NCBI RefSeq assembly: GCF_900182695.1
Contig: NZ_FXTK01000013.1
Span: 53,933 to 117,932 of the forward strand
Direction of reading: 5' to 3'
Origin: Paracoccus laeviglucosivorans
GTDB taxonomy: Bacteria; Pseudomonadota; Alphaproteobacteria; Rhodobacterales; Rhodobacteraceae
DNA length: 64,000 nucleotides
Shown one piece after another: positions 26,873 to 36,154 of the stretch (position 1 is the first letter of the stretch; the number at the start of each line of letters is the position of its first letter). Made by a program: the position numbers and the translations under genes. Under the pieces are notes generated by a model. That model had not been told where the DNA came from. It was given only the letters and a program-made list of their open reading frames with translations, and did no database searches.

Positions 26873-28389
26873 GCCTTGTGGTCCGGGGGAATGGGCAGTC
26901 TGATTTCCACGACGGCCCCGGTCGCAATGCGCCGGGCCACGATTTCGCCCCCAAGCGCTGTGGCGATGCCCTTGCTGATCGGCAGACCCAGCCCGGTGCC
27001 CTGCGGCGGACGCGTCATGCCGTCCGAGACCAGCCATTCCGCGATGGGCGCTGGCAGGCCATTGCCGCGATCCGTGACGGACAGGACCAGCGTGCCGTCC
27101 TGCACCTCGCCCAGAACGCGGATGACGCCGGGGGCGTATTTCACCGCGTTTTCGATCAGGTTGAAGACAGCCTGTTCCAGCAGACCGGCTTCGGCCTTGA
27201 TCATCGGCAGCGGCGGCATCTGCGCCTCGATCCGGGCATTGGGCCATGACCTGCGGGCGCGGTTGACGGATGCGGTGGCGGCATCGCCCGCATCCACCCA
27301 CGTCATATGCACCTCCATGCCGGCTTGCAGCCGCGTCAGCTGCAAAAGCTTCTCGACATAGCGGGCCAGCCTTTCGGCCTCTTCCTCGATCGCGGCCAGC
27401 AGGTCGCCCTGGGCTGCGGGCGGCAGCGTCGCGCCCAGTTCGCGCAGGGTCGTGACCGATCCCAGAATGGTCGCCAGAGGCGTGCGCAGATCATGGGACA
27501 GCGATGCCAACAGGGCGGCGCGCATCTCCTCGCTGGTGGCGCGGCGGCGTTCGGCCTCGGCCTCGGCGGTCAGGGCGACCCGTTCCAGCGCCTGACCCGA
27601 TTGACGCAGGATCACCTCGATCGCCTGCTCGCGCCAGCCGTGGTCGCGACGATCGGGGGGCAGGCGGCGGTGGCCGACGACCGGACCGCTGCGATCTTCG
27701 CGCTTGCTGCCCAAGGGGTAAAAGGTCAGGCGCGACCCGCTCCAGCCCTGCGCGGATGCGAACTCCACGCGCCCTCGGCGCAGGGCGACATCGGCCGCCT
27801 CAAGTTCGCTTGCATCGGGCAGATAGCCTTCGGGCTCGGCGGCCAGCACGTGCAGCTTTCCGTCGATCAGCCCAAGCGCCAGCGCCGGGCCATCAGCCAG
27901 GGCGTGCAGATGACGCACCGTGACCTGCGCCACCTCGGACGGGGTTTGCGCCATCGCAAGCTCGGTCGAGACTTGTGACAGCACCTCCAGCGCCGCCGCA
28001 CGTCCGTTCGCCGCATCGACCTGTTCGCGCAACCGGCCCGAGATCAGGCCGATGATCGCCGCCGCCAGCAGGAACACCGCCAGCTTGATGATGTCTTCGG
28101 GCCGCGCGATGTGCAGCGTGAAATGCGGTTCGACATACATGAAGTTGAAGCCGGCCAGCGCACCGAAGGCGCTGGCGATGCCGACCCAGAACCCGAACCC
28201 CGCGGCCGAGATCAGCACCGAGGTCAGAAACAGCAGGATCGCCGCCGATTCGGGCAGCACATGCCGGGCCGATCCGACGACCACGGCCACAACGACAAGA
28301 ATTGCCGCAGCCCCCGCAAAGCCCCCCAGGGTGGGCGCGGTCATCCAGCGGCGGTCATCGGACAGGCGGGGCGGATCGGAACGGTTCAT
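26869..28389 (-). CDS. kdpD: Short KdpD-like sensor histidine kinase lacking the N-terminal KdpD/Usp domains
   Basis: A 506-aa membrane kinase. Four hydrophobic segments (about 20-118) with NFMYVEPHFTLHI form the DUF4118 module. A GAF-like region follows, then a HisKA domain with H299 (SLSHDLRTPLATILGS) and a catalytic ATPase domain (NLIENAVKYAP, GTGLGLPISKGI). Canonical KdpD is about 890 aa with an N-terminal KdpD/USP sensor half; here that half is absent, and the start at 28389 is followed directly by the membrane domain. It therefore senses through the membrane/GAF part only, or needs a separate USP-type partner. It is divergent from kup. Confidence 0.85.
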   Translation of the reverse strand: MNRSDPPRLSDDRRWMTAPTLGGFAGAAAILVVVAVVVGSARHVLPESAAILLFLTSVLISAAGFGFWVGIASAFGALAGFNFMYVEPHFTLHIARPEDIIKLAVFLLAAAIIGLISGRLREQVDAANGRAAALEVLSQVSTELAMAQTPSEVAQVTVRHLHALADGPALALGLIDGKLHVLAAEPEGYLPDASELEAADVALRRGRVEFASAQGWSGSRLTFYPLGSKREDRSGPVVGHRRLPPDRRDHGWREQAIEVILRQSGQALERVALTAEAEAERRRATSEEMRAALLASLSHDLRTPLATILGSVTTLRELGATLPPAAQGDLLAAIEEEAERLARYVEKLLQLTRLQAGMEVHMTWVDAGDAATASVNRARRSWPNARIEAQMPPLPMIKAEAGLLEQAVFNLIENAVKYAPGVIRVLGEVQDGTLVLSVTDRGNGLPAPIAEWLVSDGMTRPPQGTGLGLPISKGIATALGGEIVARRIATGAVVEIRLPIPPDHKA

Positions 28390-28539
28390 GATCTGGATGT
28401 GGCGGCACAGCAGCGGCGTTGTCCACAGTATTTATAAAATCCTTACGCCATAGCGCATAATCCACATCGAAGTTTTATGCTGCTCTGCGGCAATCTGCGC
28501 GTTCTTTCCGGGGATTCGCCCGGTGTCAGGTAGGATGAA

Positions 28540-30441
28540 ATGGCCAGTCTGGATACCCATCTGTCCGAAGCCCAGCCCAAGCGCGCCGGACTTTGGTCGC
28601 TGTCCTTGGCGGCGATCGGGGTGGTTTACGGCGATATCGGCACCTCGCCGCTTTATGCATTCCGCGAGGCGCTGCACGCGGCAGGCGCCACCCATGGCGG
28701 CGTTCTGCGCGAAGACGTGCTGGGCATCCTGTCGCTGATCGTCTGGGCGCTGGTTCTGGTCGTGACGGTGAAATACGTCCTGATCCTGCTGCGCGCCGAT
28801 AACGAAGGCGAAGGCGGCACCCTGTCGCTGCTGGCGCTGGCGCAGCGCGCGATGGGGCGGCAGAACCGGCTGATCCTGTTTCTGGGGATGTTGGGCGCCG
28901 CGCTGTTTTACGGCGATGCCGCGATCACGCCCGCCGTATCGGTCCTGTCCGCCGTCGAGGGGCTGAAGCTGGTCACCACCGGGGTCGAGCCCTTCATCGA
29001 ACCCATCGCCATCACCATCATCATCGCCCTGTTTCTGGTCCAGAACCGCGGAACCGAGGCGGTGGCCCGCTTTTTCGGGCCGATCACGCTGGTCTGGTTT
29101 CTGGTCATGGCCGCAGGCGGCATCCACTGGATGGCGCAGGACACCGAGGTTCTGGCGGCGCTGAACCCGATCCACGCCATGCGTTTCGTGATCGACAACG
29201 GCCAGCTTGGGCTGATCGTGCTGGGCGCGGTGTTTCTTGCCGTGACCGGGGCCGAGGCGCTTTATGCCGATATGGGCCATTTCGGCAAAAAACCCATCCA
29301 GATGGCGTGGCTCTTCGTGGCATTCCCCGCGCTTTTGCTGACCTATTTCGGGCAGGGTGCGCTGGTTCTGTCCCGCCCCGAGGCGATCGAGAACCCGTTT
29401 TACCTGCTGTTCCCGTCATGGGCGCTGCTGCCGGTCGTGGTTCTGGCGACGCTGGCCACGGTCATCGCCAGTCAGGCCGTCATCACCGGGGCGTTTTCGC
29501 TGACGCAGCAAGCCGTGCAACTGCGCATGTTGCCCCGCATGAAGATCCGCCACACTTCGGAAGAACATCACGGCCAGATCTACATGCCGGGCGTGAACCG
29601 CTGGCTGATGATTGCGGTGCTGGCGCTGGTGGTGATCTTCGGCTCGTCCTCCAGCCTTGCTTCGGCCTATGGGATCAGCGTCACCGGCACGATGGTCGTG
29701 ACCGCGACCCTTGCGATGATCGTGGCGCATAAGCACTGGAAACTGCCGCTTTGGCTGTCGGTCGGGATGATGCTGCCCTTCCTTGCGCTTGATCTGGTGT
29801 TTCTTGGCGCCAACCTGATGAAGATCGCGGATGGCGGCTATGTGCCCCTTGGCATCGCCGCGATCATCCTGATCCTGATGGCAAGCTGGATAAGGGGCAG
29901 TGCCGTCGTCGCCGTCAAGGACCGCGAGGCGGAGCTGCCGCTGGACGTGCTGCTGGCGCAGATCGAGAAGTCGTCATCCATCGCCAGCGTGCCGGGAACG
30001 GCAGTGTTTCTGACCTCGACCCCGGATCTTGCCCCCGCAGCGTTGCTGCACAGCCTGAAACATTTCAAATCGCTGCATGAACAGAACGTCATCCTGACCA
30101 TCACCACAGCCGAGGTGCCGCGCGTCAGCCCCGAAAACCGCGTGCAGATGCGCGAAATCAACGACCGCTTCCGTCTGGTGGAACTGTGCTATGGCTATGC
30201 CGAAGACCCGGACGTGCCGCAGGCGCTGCTGCAATGCCGCAAGCAAGGCTGGAAATTCGACATCATGGCGACCTCGTTCATCCTGTCGCGCCGGCGTATC
30301 CGCATCTCGACACGTTCGCGCGTGCCAAGCTGGCAGGGCAAGCTGTTCATCGCGCTGGCCCGCAATGCCGCCGGAGCGTCGGATTACTTCCGCATTCCGG
30401 CAGGGCGCGTGGTGGAAATCGGCACGCAGATGAACATCTAA
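28540..30441 (+). CDS. kup: Kup low-affinity potassium transporter
   Basis: A 633-aa K+/H+ symporter of the Kup/HAK family with the signature GVVYGDIGTSPLYAFREAL at residues 25-43, NEGEGGTLSLLALAQ, about twelve membrane helices up to residue 440, and a hydrophilic cytoplasmic C-terminal domain. Length is normal. The ATG at 28540 is preceded by AGGATG. It shares a 150-bp divergent intergenic region with the KdpD-like sensor, which suggests regulation by that pair. Its stop overlaps the convergent AbrB-family gene by 4 bp. Confidence 0.95.
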   Translation: MASLDTHLSEAQPKRAGLWSLSLAAIGVVYGDIGTSPLYAFREALHAAGATHGGVLREDVLGILSLIVWALVLVVTVKYVLILLRADNEGEGGTLSLLALAQRAMGRQNRLILFLGMLGAALFYGDAAITPAVSVLSAVEGLKLVTTGVEPFIEPIAITIIIALFLVQNRGTEAVARFFGPITLVWFLVMAAGGIHWMAQDTEVLAALNPIHAMRFVIDNGQLGLIVLGAVFLAVTGAEALYADMGHFGKKPIQMAWLFVAFPALLLTYFGQGALVLSRPEAIENPFYLLFPSWALLPVVVLATLATVIASQAVITGAFSLTQQAVQLRMLPRMKIRHTSEEHHGQIYMPGVNRWLMIAVLALVVIFGSSSSLASAYGISVTGTMVVTATLAMIVAHKHWKLPLWLSVGMMLPFLALDLVFLGANLMKIADGGYVPLGIAAIILILMASWIRGSAVVAVKDREAELPLDVLLAQIEKSSSIASVPGTAVFLTSTPDLAPAALLHSLKHFKSLHEQNVILTITTAEVPRVSPENRVQMREINDRFRLVELCYGYAEDPDVPQALLQCRKQGWKFDIMATSFILSRRRIRISTRSRVPSWQGKLFIALARNAAGASDYFRIPAGRVVEIGTQMNI

Positions 30442-31466
30442 TCCTTGGGCATCATCCGCGATACGATGGGGGCCAGAACGATCACCATGACGATCCGCAG
30501 CAGGTGCAGGCTGACGATATAGGCCAGATCCGCACCTGCGATGATGGCAATGACGATCATCTCGGCCTGCCCGCCGGGCAGGAAGCCAAGGAAGGCGTCG
30601 ATGGACGGCGCCAGCCCGAGCTGAAAGATGAACTCGATGAACGCCAGGCTGATCGCGGCAAGGATCAGCGAATAGATCAGGCCCGCCGTGACGTGCAGGC
30701 GCAATTCGCGCAGCGTGATCCCGGCATATTTCGCCCCCACCGCGATGCCGATGAAATATTGCGAGGCCTGGATCATCTCGGCCGGGGGGCGATGGGTGAT
30801 GATGCCCGACAGCGACAGCGATGCCGTCAGGATCATCGGCCCAAGGATGGAGGCGCCGAACAGGTTCACCCGCTCGGCCAGTTTCCAGCCCGCCAGCCCA
30901 CAGAACACCATCAGCGCCAGTTCATGCGGCGCGATGGACGACAGGGGCGCACCCGGCGGCTGCGACAGGTCAACGCCCCAGAACACCGTCATGATCAACG
31001 GCGCGACGGTCACGATAACCAGAACGCGCGTCGCATGGATCAGCGACAGGGCACGAACGTCGCCGCCCGCCTCTTCACCAAAGACCAGCATGTCCTGCAA
31101 TCCGCCGGGCATCGCGCCATACCAGGCAGTGGCGTGGTCAAAGCCGAAGACGCGGCGAAACAGCGGGTAGCCCACGCAGGCGATCACGGCGATAAAGACC
31201 GGGACCAAGGCCAGCGACCCGGCCATCGCGGGCAGGCCCGCCAGCACCTCCGGCGTGATCGAGGCCCCAACCGCCACGCCAAGGATGGTGCGCATCGCAA
31301 CACCGAATTCGCCCGCCCCCGCCAGCGGCGCGCGCGCCAGTGCGGCGAACAGGCAGGCCAGCATCGGACCCAGCAGGAAAGGCAATGGCAGCCCCAGGGC
31401 CACGAACAGCGCCGCCCCCAATGCTGCAAGGGCGAATGTCAGGCTACGGCGTCCGGTCAGGCTCAT
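30438..31466 (-). CDS. AbrB-family membrane protein (Gram-negative AbrB duplication)
   Basis: A 342-aa hydrophobic protein with two repeats of the Gneg_AbrB_dup type: FLLGPMLACLFAAL with GVAVGASITPEVL in the first, and GASILGPMILTASLSLSG with IAVGAKYAGITLREL in the second. AWYGAMPGGLQDMLVFGEEAG and GFLPGGQAEM are family marks. The family, named after an E. coli gene once thought to affect ammonia use, has no firm function; it may be a transporter. The start at 31466 is chosen by homologous layout; an ATG at 31499 is possible. It is divergent from a GntR regulator. Confidence 0.8.
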   Translation of the reverse strand: MSLTGRRSLTFALAALGAALFVALGLPLPFLLGPMLACLFAALARAPLAGAGEFGVAMRTILGVAVGASITPEVLAGLPAMAGSLALVPVFIAVIACVGYPLFRRVFGFDHATAWYGAMPGGLQDMLVFGEEAGGDVRALSLIHATRVLVIVTVAPLIMTVFWGVDLSQPPGAPLSSIAPHELALMVFCGLAGWKLAERVNLFGASILGPMILTASLSLSGIITHRPPAEMIQASQYFIGIAVGAKYAGITLRELRLHVTAGLIYSLILAAISLAFIEFIFQLGLAPSIDAFLGFLPGGQAEMIVIAIIAGADLAYIVSLHLLRIVMVIVLAPIVSRMMPKD

Positions 31467-31564
31467 GGCGGTCCAGTTCTTGCTTGGCTGTCTTCTCATG
31501 CCTGCGGGCGAGGATGTCAAATCGCCCTCTCGACGGCATCGGCGGCAATGCCTATCTATCGGTC

Positions 31565-32221
31565 ATGGCTGACGAAACCCTGACATCGCGCATCGCCCGT
31601 GTCCTTGCGGACCGCATCATTCAGGGCCAGCTTGCGCCCGGCGAAAAGCTGCGTCAGGACCATATCGCCGCCGAATTCGGCGCAAGCCACGTTCCCGTGC
31701 GCGAAGCCTTGCTACGCCTTGAGGCGCAGGGGCTGGCGATCAGCGAACCCCGCCGCGGGATGCGCGTCACCACCTTCGCCATCGAGGAGTTGCGCGAAGT
31801 CGCCGAAATGCGCTCGGCGCTGGAATCGCTGGCGCTGCGCCATGCTGCGCCGAACATGACACCCCGCATCCTGATGAATGCCGCCGATGCGGCGCGGGCC
31901 GTGGACGATGCCACCAGCGTGCGCGAATGGGAGGCGGCCAATCGCCGATTTCACCGTCTGATTCTTGCGCCATGCGGCATGTCGCGGCTGATGTCCACGA
32001 TCGACGATCTGCACGCCGCGTCGGCCCGGTTCCTGTTCGCTGCATGGCGTTCGGACTGGGAGGCGCGGACCGACCACGATCACCGCACCATTCTGGCCGC
32101 CCTGCATCGCGGCAACACGACGCTGGCCTGCGCCACGCTGGCGCGTCACGTCGGCTGGATCGGCAAGCGCCAGATCCCGACGCAGCACGGGCTGCGCGAC
32201 GCCTACGCGATCTCCGGCTGA
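31565..32221 (+). CDS. GntR-family transcriptional regulator (FCD type)
   Basis: A 218-aa regulator with an N-terminal winged helix (about 5-70; LADRIIQGQLAPGEKLRQD, FGASHVPVREALLRLEAQGL) and an FCD effector domain containing REWEAANRRFHRLIL. The start at 31565 is chosen because upstream residues in the frame are antisense to the AbrB-family gene. Divergent orientation (98 bp) points to control of that membrane protein. Its 3' end overlaps the convergent MocR gene by 19 bp. Confidence 0.87.
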   Translation: MADETLTSRIARVLADRIIQGQLAPGEKLRQDHIAAEFGASHVPVREALLRLEAQGLAISEPRRGMRVTTFAIEELREVAEMRSALESLALRHAAPNMTPRILMNAADAARAVDDATSVREWEAANRRFHRLILAPCGMSRLMSTIDDLHAASARFLFAAWRSDWEARTDHDHRTILAALHRGNTTLACATLARHVGWIGKRQIPTQHGLRDAYAISG

Positions 32222-33678
32222 CCCTGCAATTCCGCACAGGTGGCGGCGATGCGGCGAATGCCTTCGTCGATGTCACCCGCCGCGATCGACGAATAGGCAA
32301 GGCGATAAAACCCCGCGCCGTTTTCGCGCTGGCGAAAGAACGGTCGCCCCGGCTCGATCAGCACGCCCTTGGGCTTCAACGCGGCAGCCAGCACATCGCT
32401 GTCCAGACCCGCAGGCGTGCGCAGCCAAAAGCTGGAGCCGCCAGCGCCCGCCTGTCCGCTGTCCAGCCCGTGGCGGCCCAGCGCATCCGCCGTGACGCGG
32501 CGGCGTTCGGCAAAAGCCTCGCGCATGCGGTTCAGTTGCCGGTCGTAATGACCCAGCGACAGGAAATAGGCCATGGTGCGCTGCACATGCCCCGGCGGGT
32601 GGCGCAGCATCATGCCGCGCAGCGCCCGCGCCTCGGCCACGAAAGCGGGGTCGGCGACGATATAGCCCAGCCGCAGCCCCGGAAACACCGACTTGGAAAA
32701 TGAACCGACATAGATCACCGCCCCGCTGCGATCCATCGCCTTGAGCGCGGGCGAGGTCGCACCGGCAAAGCTGATTTCGAATTCGTAATCATCCTCGACC
32801 ACGGCAAAGCCGCGCTCTGCGGACAGGCGCAGCAACGCCTCGCGTCGCGGGCGGGGCATGGTGCGGTTCGTCGGACATTGATGGCTGGGCGAGGTGAAGA
32901 CGACCGAAACCCCCGGCGGCACCGATTGCGGCGGCAGCCCTTCCGCGTCGATGGGGACGGGCAGGACTTGGGCATCATGCGTCGCCAAAATCTCATGCGC
33001 GCCGGGATAGAAGGGTTCTTCCAGCGCGCAGACAGCGCCGCACGACAACAGGATGTCGCAGATCAGCCACAGCGCATTCTGCGCGCCAAGGGTCAGCAAA
33101 ATCTCCTCGGGGCGTGCCTTGATGCCGCGTCGGGGCAGCAGGTGGCGAATGATGAAGTCGATCAGTTCCGGGTCATCGCCGTCATATTGGTCGTCTGACA
33201 GCGCGCCCAGATCGCGCCGCCCCAGCGCCCGCACCGCACATTGCCGCCATGCCGCATGGTCGATCAGCCGGTCGTCGGTCTGGCCATAGATGAAGGGATA
33301 GGGATAGCCGCGCCACCCCAGCGGCCTGTCCTTGCGCCGCGCCGCGCGGAAACGCCCGTCCAGCCGTGCGCCCCAATCAAAACCCGGCCCCGGTTCGGTC
33401 GCGGGAATCTGCTCCGGTTCCCCCACCCGGTCCGAGATGAAATAGCCCGACCGTCCCCGCGCCGTCAGATAATCCGTCGCCACAAGATCGCCATAGGACT
33501 GGCTGACGGTGATGCGTCCCACGCCCAGATGCGCGGCCAGCGCGCGGCTTGACGGCATCCTTTCACCGGGGCGCAGCCGCCCTTCGTGAACCGCCAGAAC
33601 GATCTGCCGCCGCAATTGCACTTGCAGCGGCAACGGGGATGCGCGGTCGATCAGGAATGTCTCGGGCGGGATCTGCAT
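32203..33678 (-). CDS. MocR-type regulator (GntR helix fused to class I aminotransferase), TauR-like
   Basis: A 491-aa chimera: GntR winged helix (about 15-85; VQLRRQIVLAVHEGRLRPGE, RALAAHLGVGRITVSQSYGDL) and a fold-type I aminotransferase domain (about 120-485) with the PLP-binding Lys329 in VGSFSKSVFPGLRLGY. MocR regulators sense PLP adducts of amino compounds. It follows tpa by 32 bp on the same strand, the arrangement expected for TauR, the taurine-responsive MocR regulator of Rhodobacter. The start codon lies inside a 12-bp perfect hairpin (33676-33705), which may limit its translation. TauR identity is inferred from context. Confidence 0.82.
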   Translation of the reverse strand: MQIPPETFLIDRASPLPLQVQLRRQIVLAVHEGRLRPGERMPSSRALAAHLGVGRITVSQSYGDLVATDYLTARGRSGYFISDRVGEPEQIPATEPGPGFDWGARLDGRFRAARRKDRPLGWRGYPYPFIYGQTDDRLIDHAAWRQCAVRALGRRDLGALSDDQYDGDDPELIDFIIRHLLPRRGIKARPEEILLTLGAQNALWLICDILLSCGAVCALEEPFYPGAHEILATHDAQVLPVPIDAEGLPPQSVPPGVSVVFTSPSHQCPTNRTMPRPRREALLRLSAERGFAVVEDDYEFEISFAGATSPALKAMDRSGAVIYVGSFSKSVFPGLRLGYIVADPAFVAEARALRGMMLRHPPGHVQRTMAYFLSLGHYDRQLNRMREAFAERRRVTADALGRHGLDSGQAGAGGSSFWLRTPAGLDSDVLAAALKPKGVLIEPGRPFFRQRENGAGFYRLAYSSIAAGDIDEGIRRIAATCAELQGQPEIA

Positions 33679-33705
33679 GGCGGCCTTTGCTTTAAGGCCG
33701 CCATG
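33676..33705 (-). promoter_or_regulatory. Perfect 12-bp hairpin enclosing the MocR start codon
   Basis: CATGGCGGCCTT and AAGGCCGCCATG are exact complements separated by 6 nt. In the mRNA the 3' arm contains the MocR ATG and the nearest purine-rich site (AAGG), and the whole structure fills the gap after the tpa stop. No T-run follows, so it is less a terminator than a translation-limiting or RNA-processing structure. Confidence 0.7.
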
Positions 33706-33710
33706 ATGCC

Positions 33711-35072
33711 TTAGCCGAACACCCGTGTCAGCGCCCCGTCGATGGCATTCGTCAGCGTGTCGATGTCATCCGCCGTCGAAATCAGCGCAGGCGACAGGCA
33801 CAGCGTATTGTTCAGGCCGGGGATGGAGCGGTTGGTCGCCCCGATGATCACGCCTTGCGCCAGACAATCGGCAACGACGGCCTGCACCTTCTTTTCATCC
33901 GCCGGTTCCTTTGTCACACGATCCGCGACCAGTTCCGCACCGCAGAACAGGCCCTTGCCGCGCACGTCACCGATGACCTTGTGCTTTTCCATCAGCGCGT
34001 TCAGGTTCGCGACCGTGCGTTCACCCATCTTTACGGTGTTGGCCAGCAGGTCCTCATCCTCGATGATGCGCATGTTTTCCAGCGCCGCCGCAGGCCCCGC
34101 CGTGCAGCCGCCAAAGGTCGAAATGTCGCGGAAATAGCCCATGGGGTCGCTGGCATCGTCCTTGAACATCTCGAACACGCGTTCGGTGGTGACGGTGCAG
34201 GAAATCGCCGCATAACCCGAGGCAAGCCCCTTGGCCATCGTCACGAAATCCGGTTCGATCCCGTAATGCTGATAACCGAACCATGTGCCGGTGCGACCCA
34301 AGCCGCAGACCACTTCGTCGATATGCAGCAAGATATCGTATTTGCGGCAGATTTCCTGCACGCGCTGCCAATAGCCCTCGGGCGGGGTAATGACGCCGCC
34401 GCCTGCGGTCACCGGCTCCAGCACGATGGCACCCACGGTATCGGGGCCTTCGCGCAGGATCACTTCCTCGATCGCATCCGCGGCGCGTTCGCCATAATTC
34501 TCAACGTCCCATTGCTTGCGATATTCAAGGCAATGCGGCACGCGCACAAAGCCTTCGGGATAGGGGCCGTATTGCATCGCCCGCTGATCCTGACCGCTGG
34601 TCGCCAGCGTCCCGATGGTGGTGCCGTGATAGTCACGGTCGCGATACAGAATCTTCCATTTCTTGCCGCCATAGTGACGCGCCGCGATCTGGCGCACCAT
34701 CTTGTAGACCTTCTCATTCGCCTCGGAACCCGAGTTCGAGTAATACACCCGCGTCAGCCCCGGCATCTTTTCGATCAGCCGCCGTGCGAAATTCGCACCC
34801 GGAACCGTGCCTGCCGCGCCCGCGTAATAGTTCAGCTTCAGCAGCTGGTCGCGCACGGCATTGGCGATGCTTTCGCGCCCGTAGCCCACGTTGACGGTCC
34901 AGACGCCACCCGAAACGCCGTCCAGAAACTCGCGTCCCGTGGCGTCCCAAAGCCGCATTCCCTTGCCCTCGACAAAGACGCGCGGGTCGGTCTGTTCGTA
35001 TTGCTTGTGCTGGCTAAGATGGTGCCACACATGGGCTTTGTCCGCTGCAATGACCGGGCTAAGGTCGTTCAT
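33711..35072 (-). CDS. tpa: Class III aminotransferase, probable taurine-pyruvate aminotransferase
   Basis: A 453-aa omega-aminotransferase. PLP-binding Lys281 is in FVTMAKGLASGYAA, the PLP ring contact in HIDEVVCGLGRTG, and NSGSEANEKVYKMVRQI is the phosphate-binding helix. The N-terminus (DKAHVWHHLSQHKQYE) and YYSNSGSEANEKVYK resemble taurine-pyruvate aminotransferases, which make sulfoacetaldehyde and alanine. The start at 35072 has GGAG 7 bp upstream. A MocR regulator directly downstream supports the call; xsc and taurine transport genes are not in the window, so another omega-amino substrate remains possible. Confidence 0.8.
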   Translation of the reverse strand: MNDLSPVIAADKAHVWHHLSQHKQYEQTDPRVFVEGKGMRLWDATGREFLDGVSGGVWTVNVGYGRESIANAVRDQLLKLNYYAGAAGTVPGANFARRLIEKMPGLTRVYYSNSGSEANEKVYKMVRQIAARHYGGKKWKILYRDRDYHGTTIGTLATSGQDQRAMQYGPYPEGFVRVPHCLEYRKQWDVENYGERAADAIEEVILREGPDTVGAIVLEPVTAGGGVITPPEGYWQRVQEICRKYDILLHIDEVVCGLGRTGTWFGYQHYGIEPDFVTMAKGLASGYAAISCTVTTERVFEMFKDDASDPMGYFRDISTFGGCTAGPAAALENMRIIEDEDLLANTVKMGERTVANLNALMEKHKVIGDVRGKGLFCGAELVADRVTKEPADEKKVQAVVADCLAQGVIIGATNRSIPGLNNTLCLSPALISTADDIDTLTNAIDGALTRVFG

Positions 35073-35227
35073 GTCGCGTCTCCGGGCGAATGGTTGATCG
35101 GGCAAGCTTACGCGTGTGGGACAATCGTCGATAGCTCCAGTTCATGCGCATTGATAAAGCCAGATCAGCCTTGCTGGACAGTGCCCCCGGAACGGCCCTA
35201 GATGACGCGAGGATAGGGAGGACGCCC

Positions 35228-36154
35228 ATGTCGAACCAGGGTCGCAAGCTGGAACAGGCCGCGCGCGCGGCATGGCTTGCGCATGTCGCGGGCAAGACCC
35301 AGGACGAAATCGCGGGCCTGATGGGTATTTCGCGCCAGACCGCGCAGCGGCTGGTCGCACAGGCCATGGCCGAGGGGCTGGTCAAGATTCGCATCGACCA
35401 CCCTTTCGCGCATTGCCTTGAACTTGCCGCCGATCTGCGCGCGCGTTGGGGGCTGCAATTTTGCGAAATCGCCCCCGCCGACGCACCCGAGGCAGGCGTG
35501 GCCCATCACACCGCCGCCACGATGGAACGCTGGCTGCGCCGCGAACCTGCGTTGACGCTGGCCCTTGGGACCGGGCGGACGTTGCGTTCCGCCGTAGGGC
35601 AGTTGCCGCATATCGACTGCCCGCAGCACCGCATCGTGTCGTTGACGGGAAACATCGCGACCGACGGCTCGACCGCCTATTACAACGTGCTGTTTTCCAT
35701 GTCGGATCTGGTCACGGCCCGCAGCTATCCGCTGCCTCTGACCGTGATCGTGCCCACGGTCGAGGAACGCCGCGCCATGATGCGCCAACCCGGCATCCAG
35801 CGCGTGATCGAAATGTCGGCGCAGGCCGAAGTGGCCTTTGTCGGCATCGGCACGATGAACGAACGCGCAGCGCTGATGGAGGACGGCTTTCTGACCCGCC
35901 CCGATCTGGATGCGATGATCGCGTCGGGTGCGGTGGGCGAAATCACCGGCTGGGCCTATGACGCGCAGGGGCGGCTGATTCACGGGCTATCGAATGACCG
36001 CGTGGCATCCGCCCCCATTCCGCCGCGCGAAACCACGCTGGTGATCGGCGCGGCTTACGGGGCCGAAAAGGTGCCCGCCCTGCGCGGCGCGCTGGAAGGC
36101 GGGCTGATCGGCGGGCTTATTACCGACGCCGCAACCGGGGCGGCGCTGCTTTAG
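35228..36154 (+). CDS. smoC: SorC-family sugar-binding transcriptional regulator (SmoC-like)
   Basis: A 308-aa regulator with an N-terminal helix-turn-helix (about 10-55; VAGKTQDEIAGLMGISRQTAQRLVAQAMAEG in two pieces, GLVKIRI) and a C-terminal sugar-phosphate-sensing domain (about 60-305; ALGTGRTLRSAV, VAFVGIGTMNERA, GEITGWAYD, VIGAAYGAEKVPAL). The start at 35228 follows AGGGAGGAC. It is convergent with xylB, its stop overlapping that of xylB by 4 bp. In Rhodobacter polyol operons a SorC-type gene regulates the cluster, so this is the likely regulator of the smo operon. Confidence 0.82.
   Translation: MSNQGRKLEQAARAAWLAHVAGKTQDEIAGLMGISRQTAQRLVAQAMAEGLVKIRIDHPFAHCLELAADLRARWGLQFCEIAPADAPEAGVAHHTAATMERWLRREPALTLALGTGRTLRSAVGQLPHIDCPQHRIVSLTGNIATDGSTAYYNVLFSMSDLVTARSYPLPLTVIVPTVEERRAMMRQPGIQRVIEMSAQAEVAFVGIGTMNERAALMEDGFLTRPDLDAMIASGAVGEITGWAYDAQGRLIHGLSNDRVASAPIPPRETTLVIGAAYGAEKVPALRGALEGGLIGGLITDAATGAALL

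Noticed and set aside
35131..35183. Two CTGGA-type motifs upstream of tpa resembling TauR boxes
   Set aside because: They are in opposite orientation and match the CTGGACYTAA pattern only partly; MocR sites are usually direct repeats.
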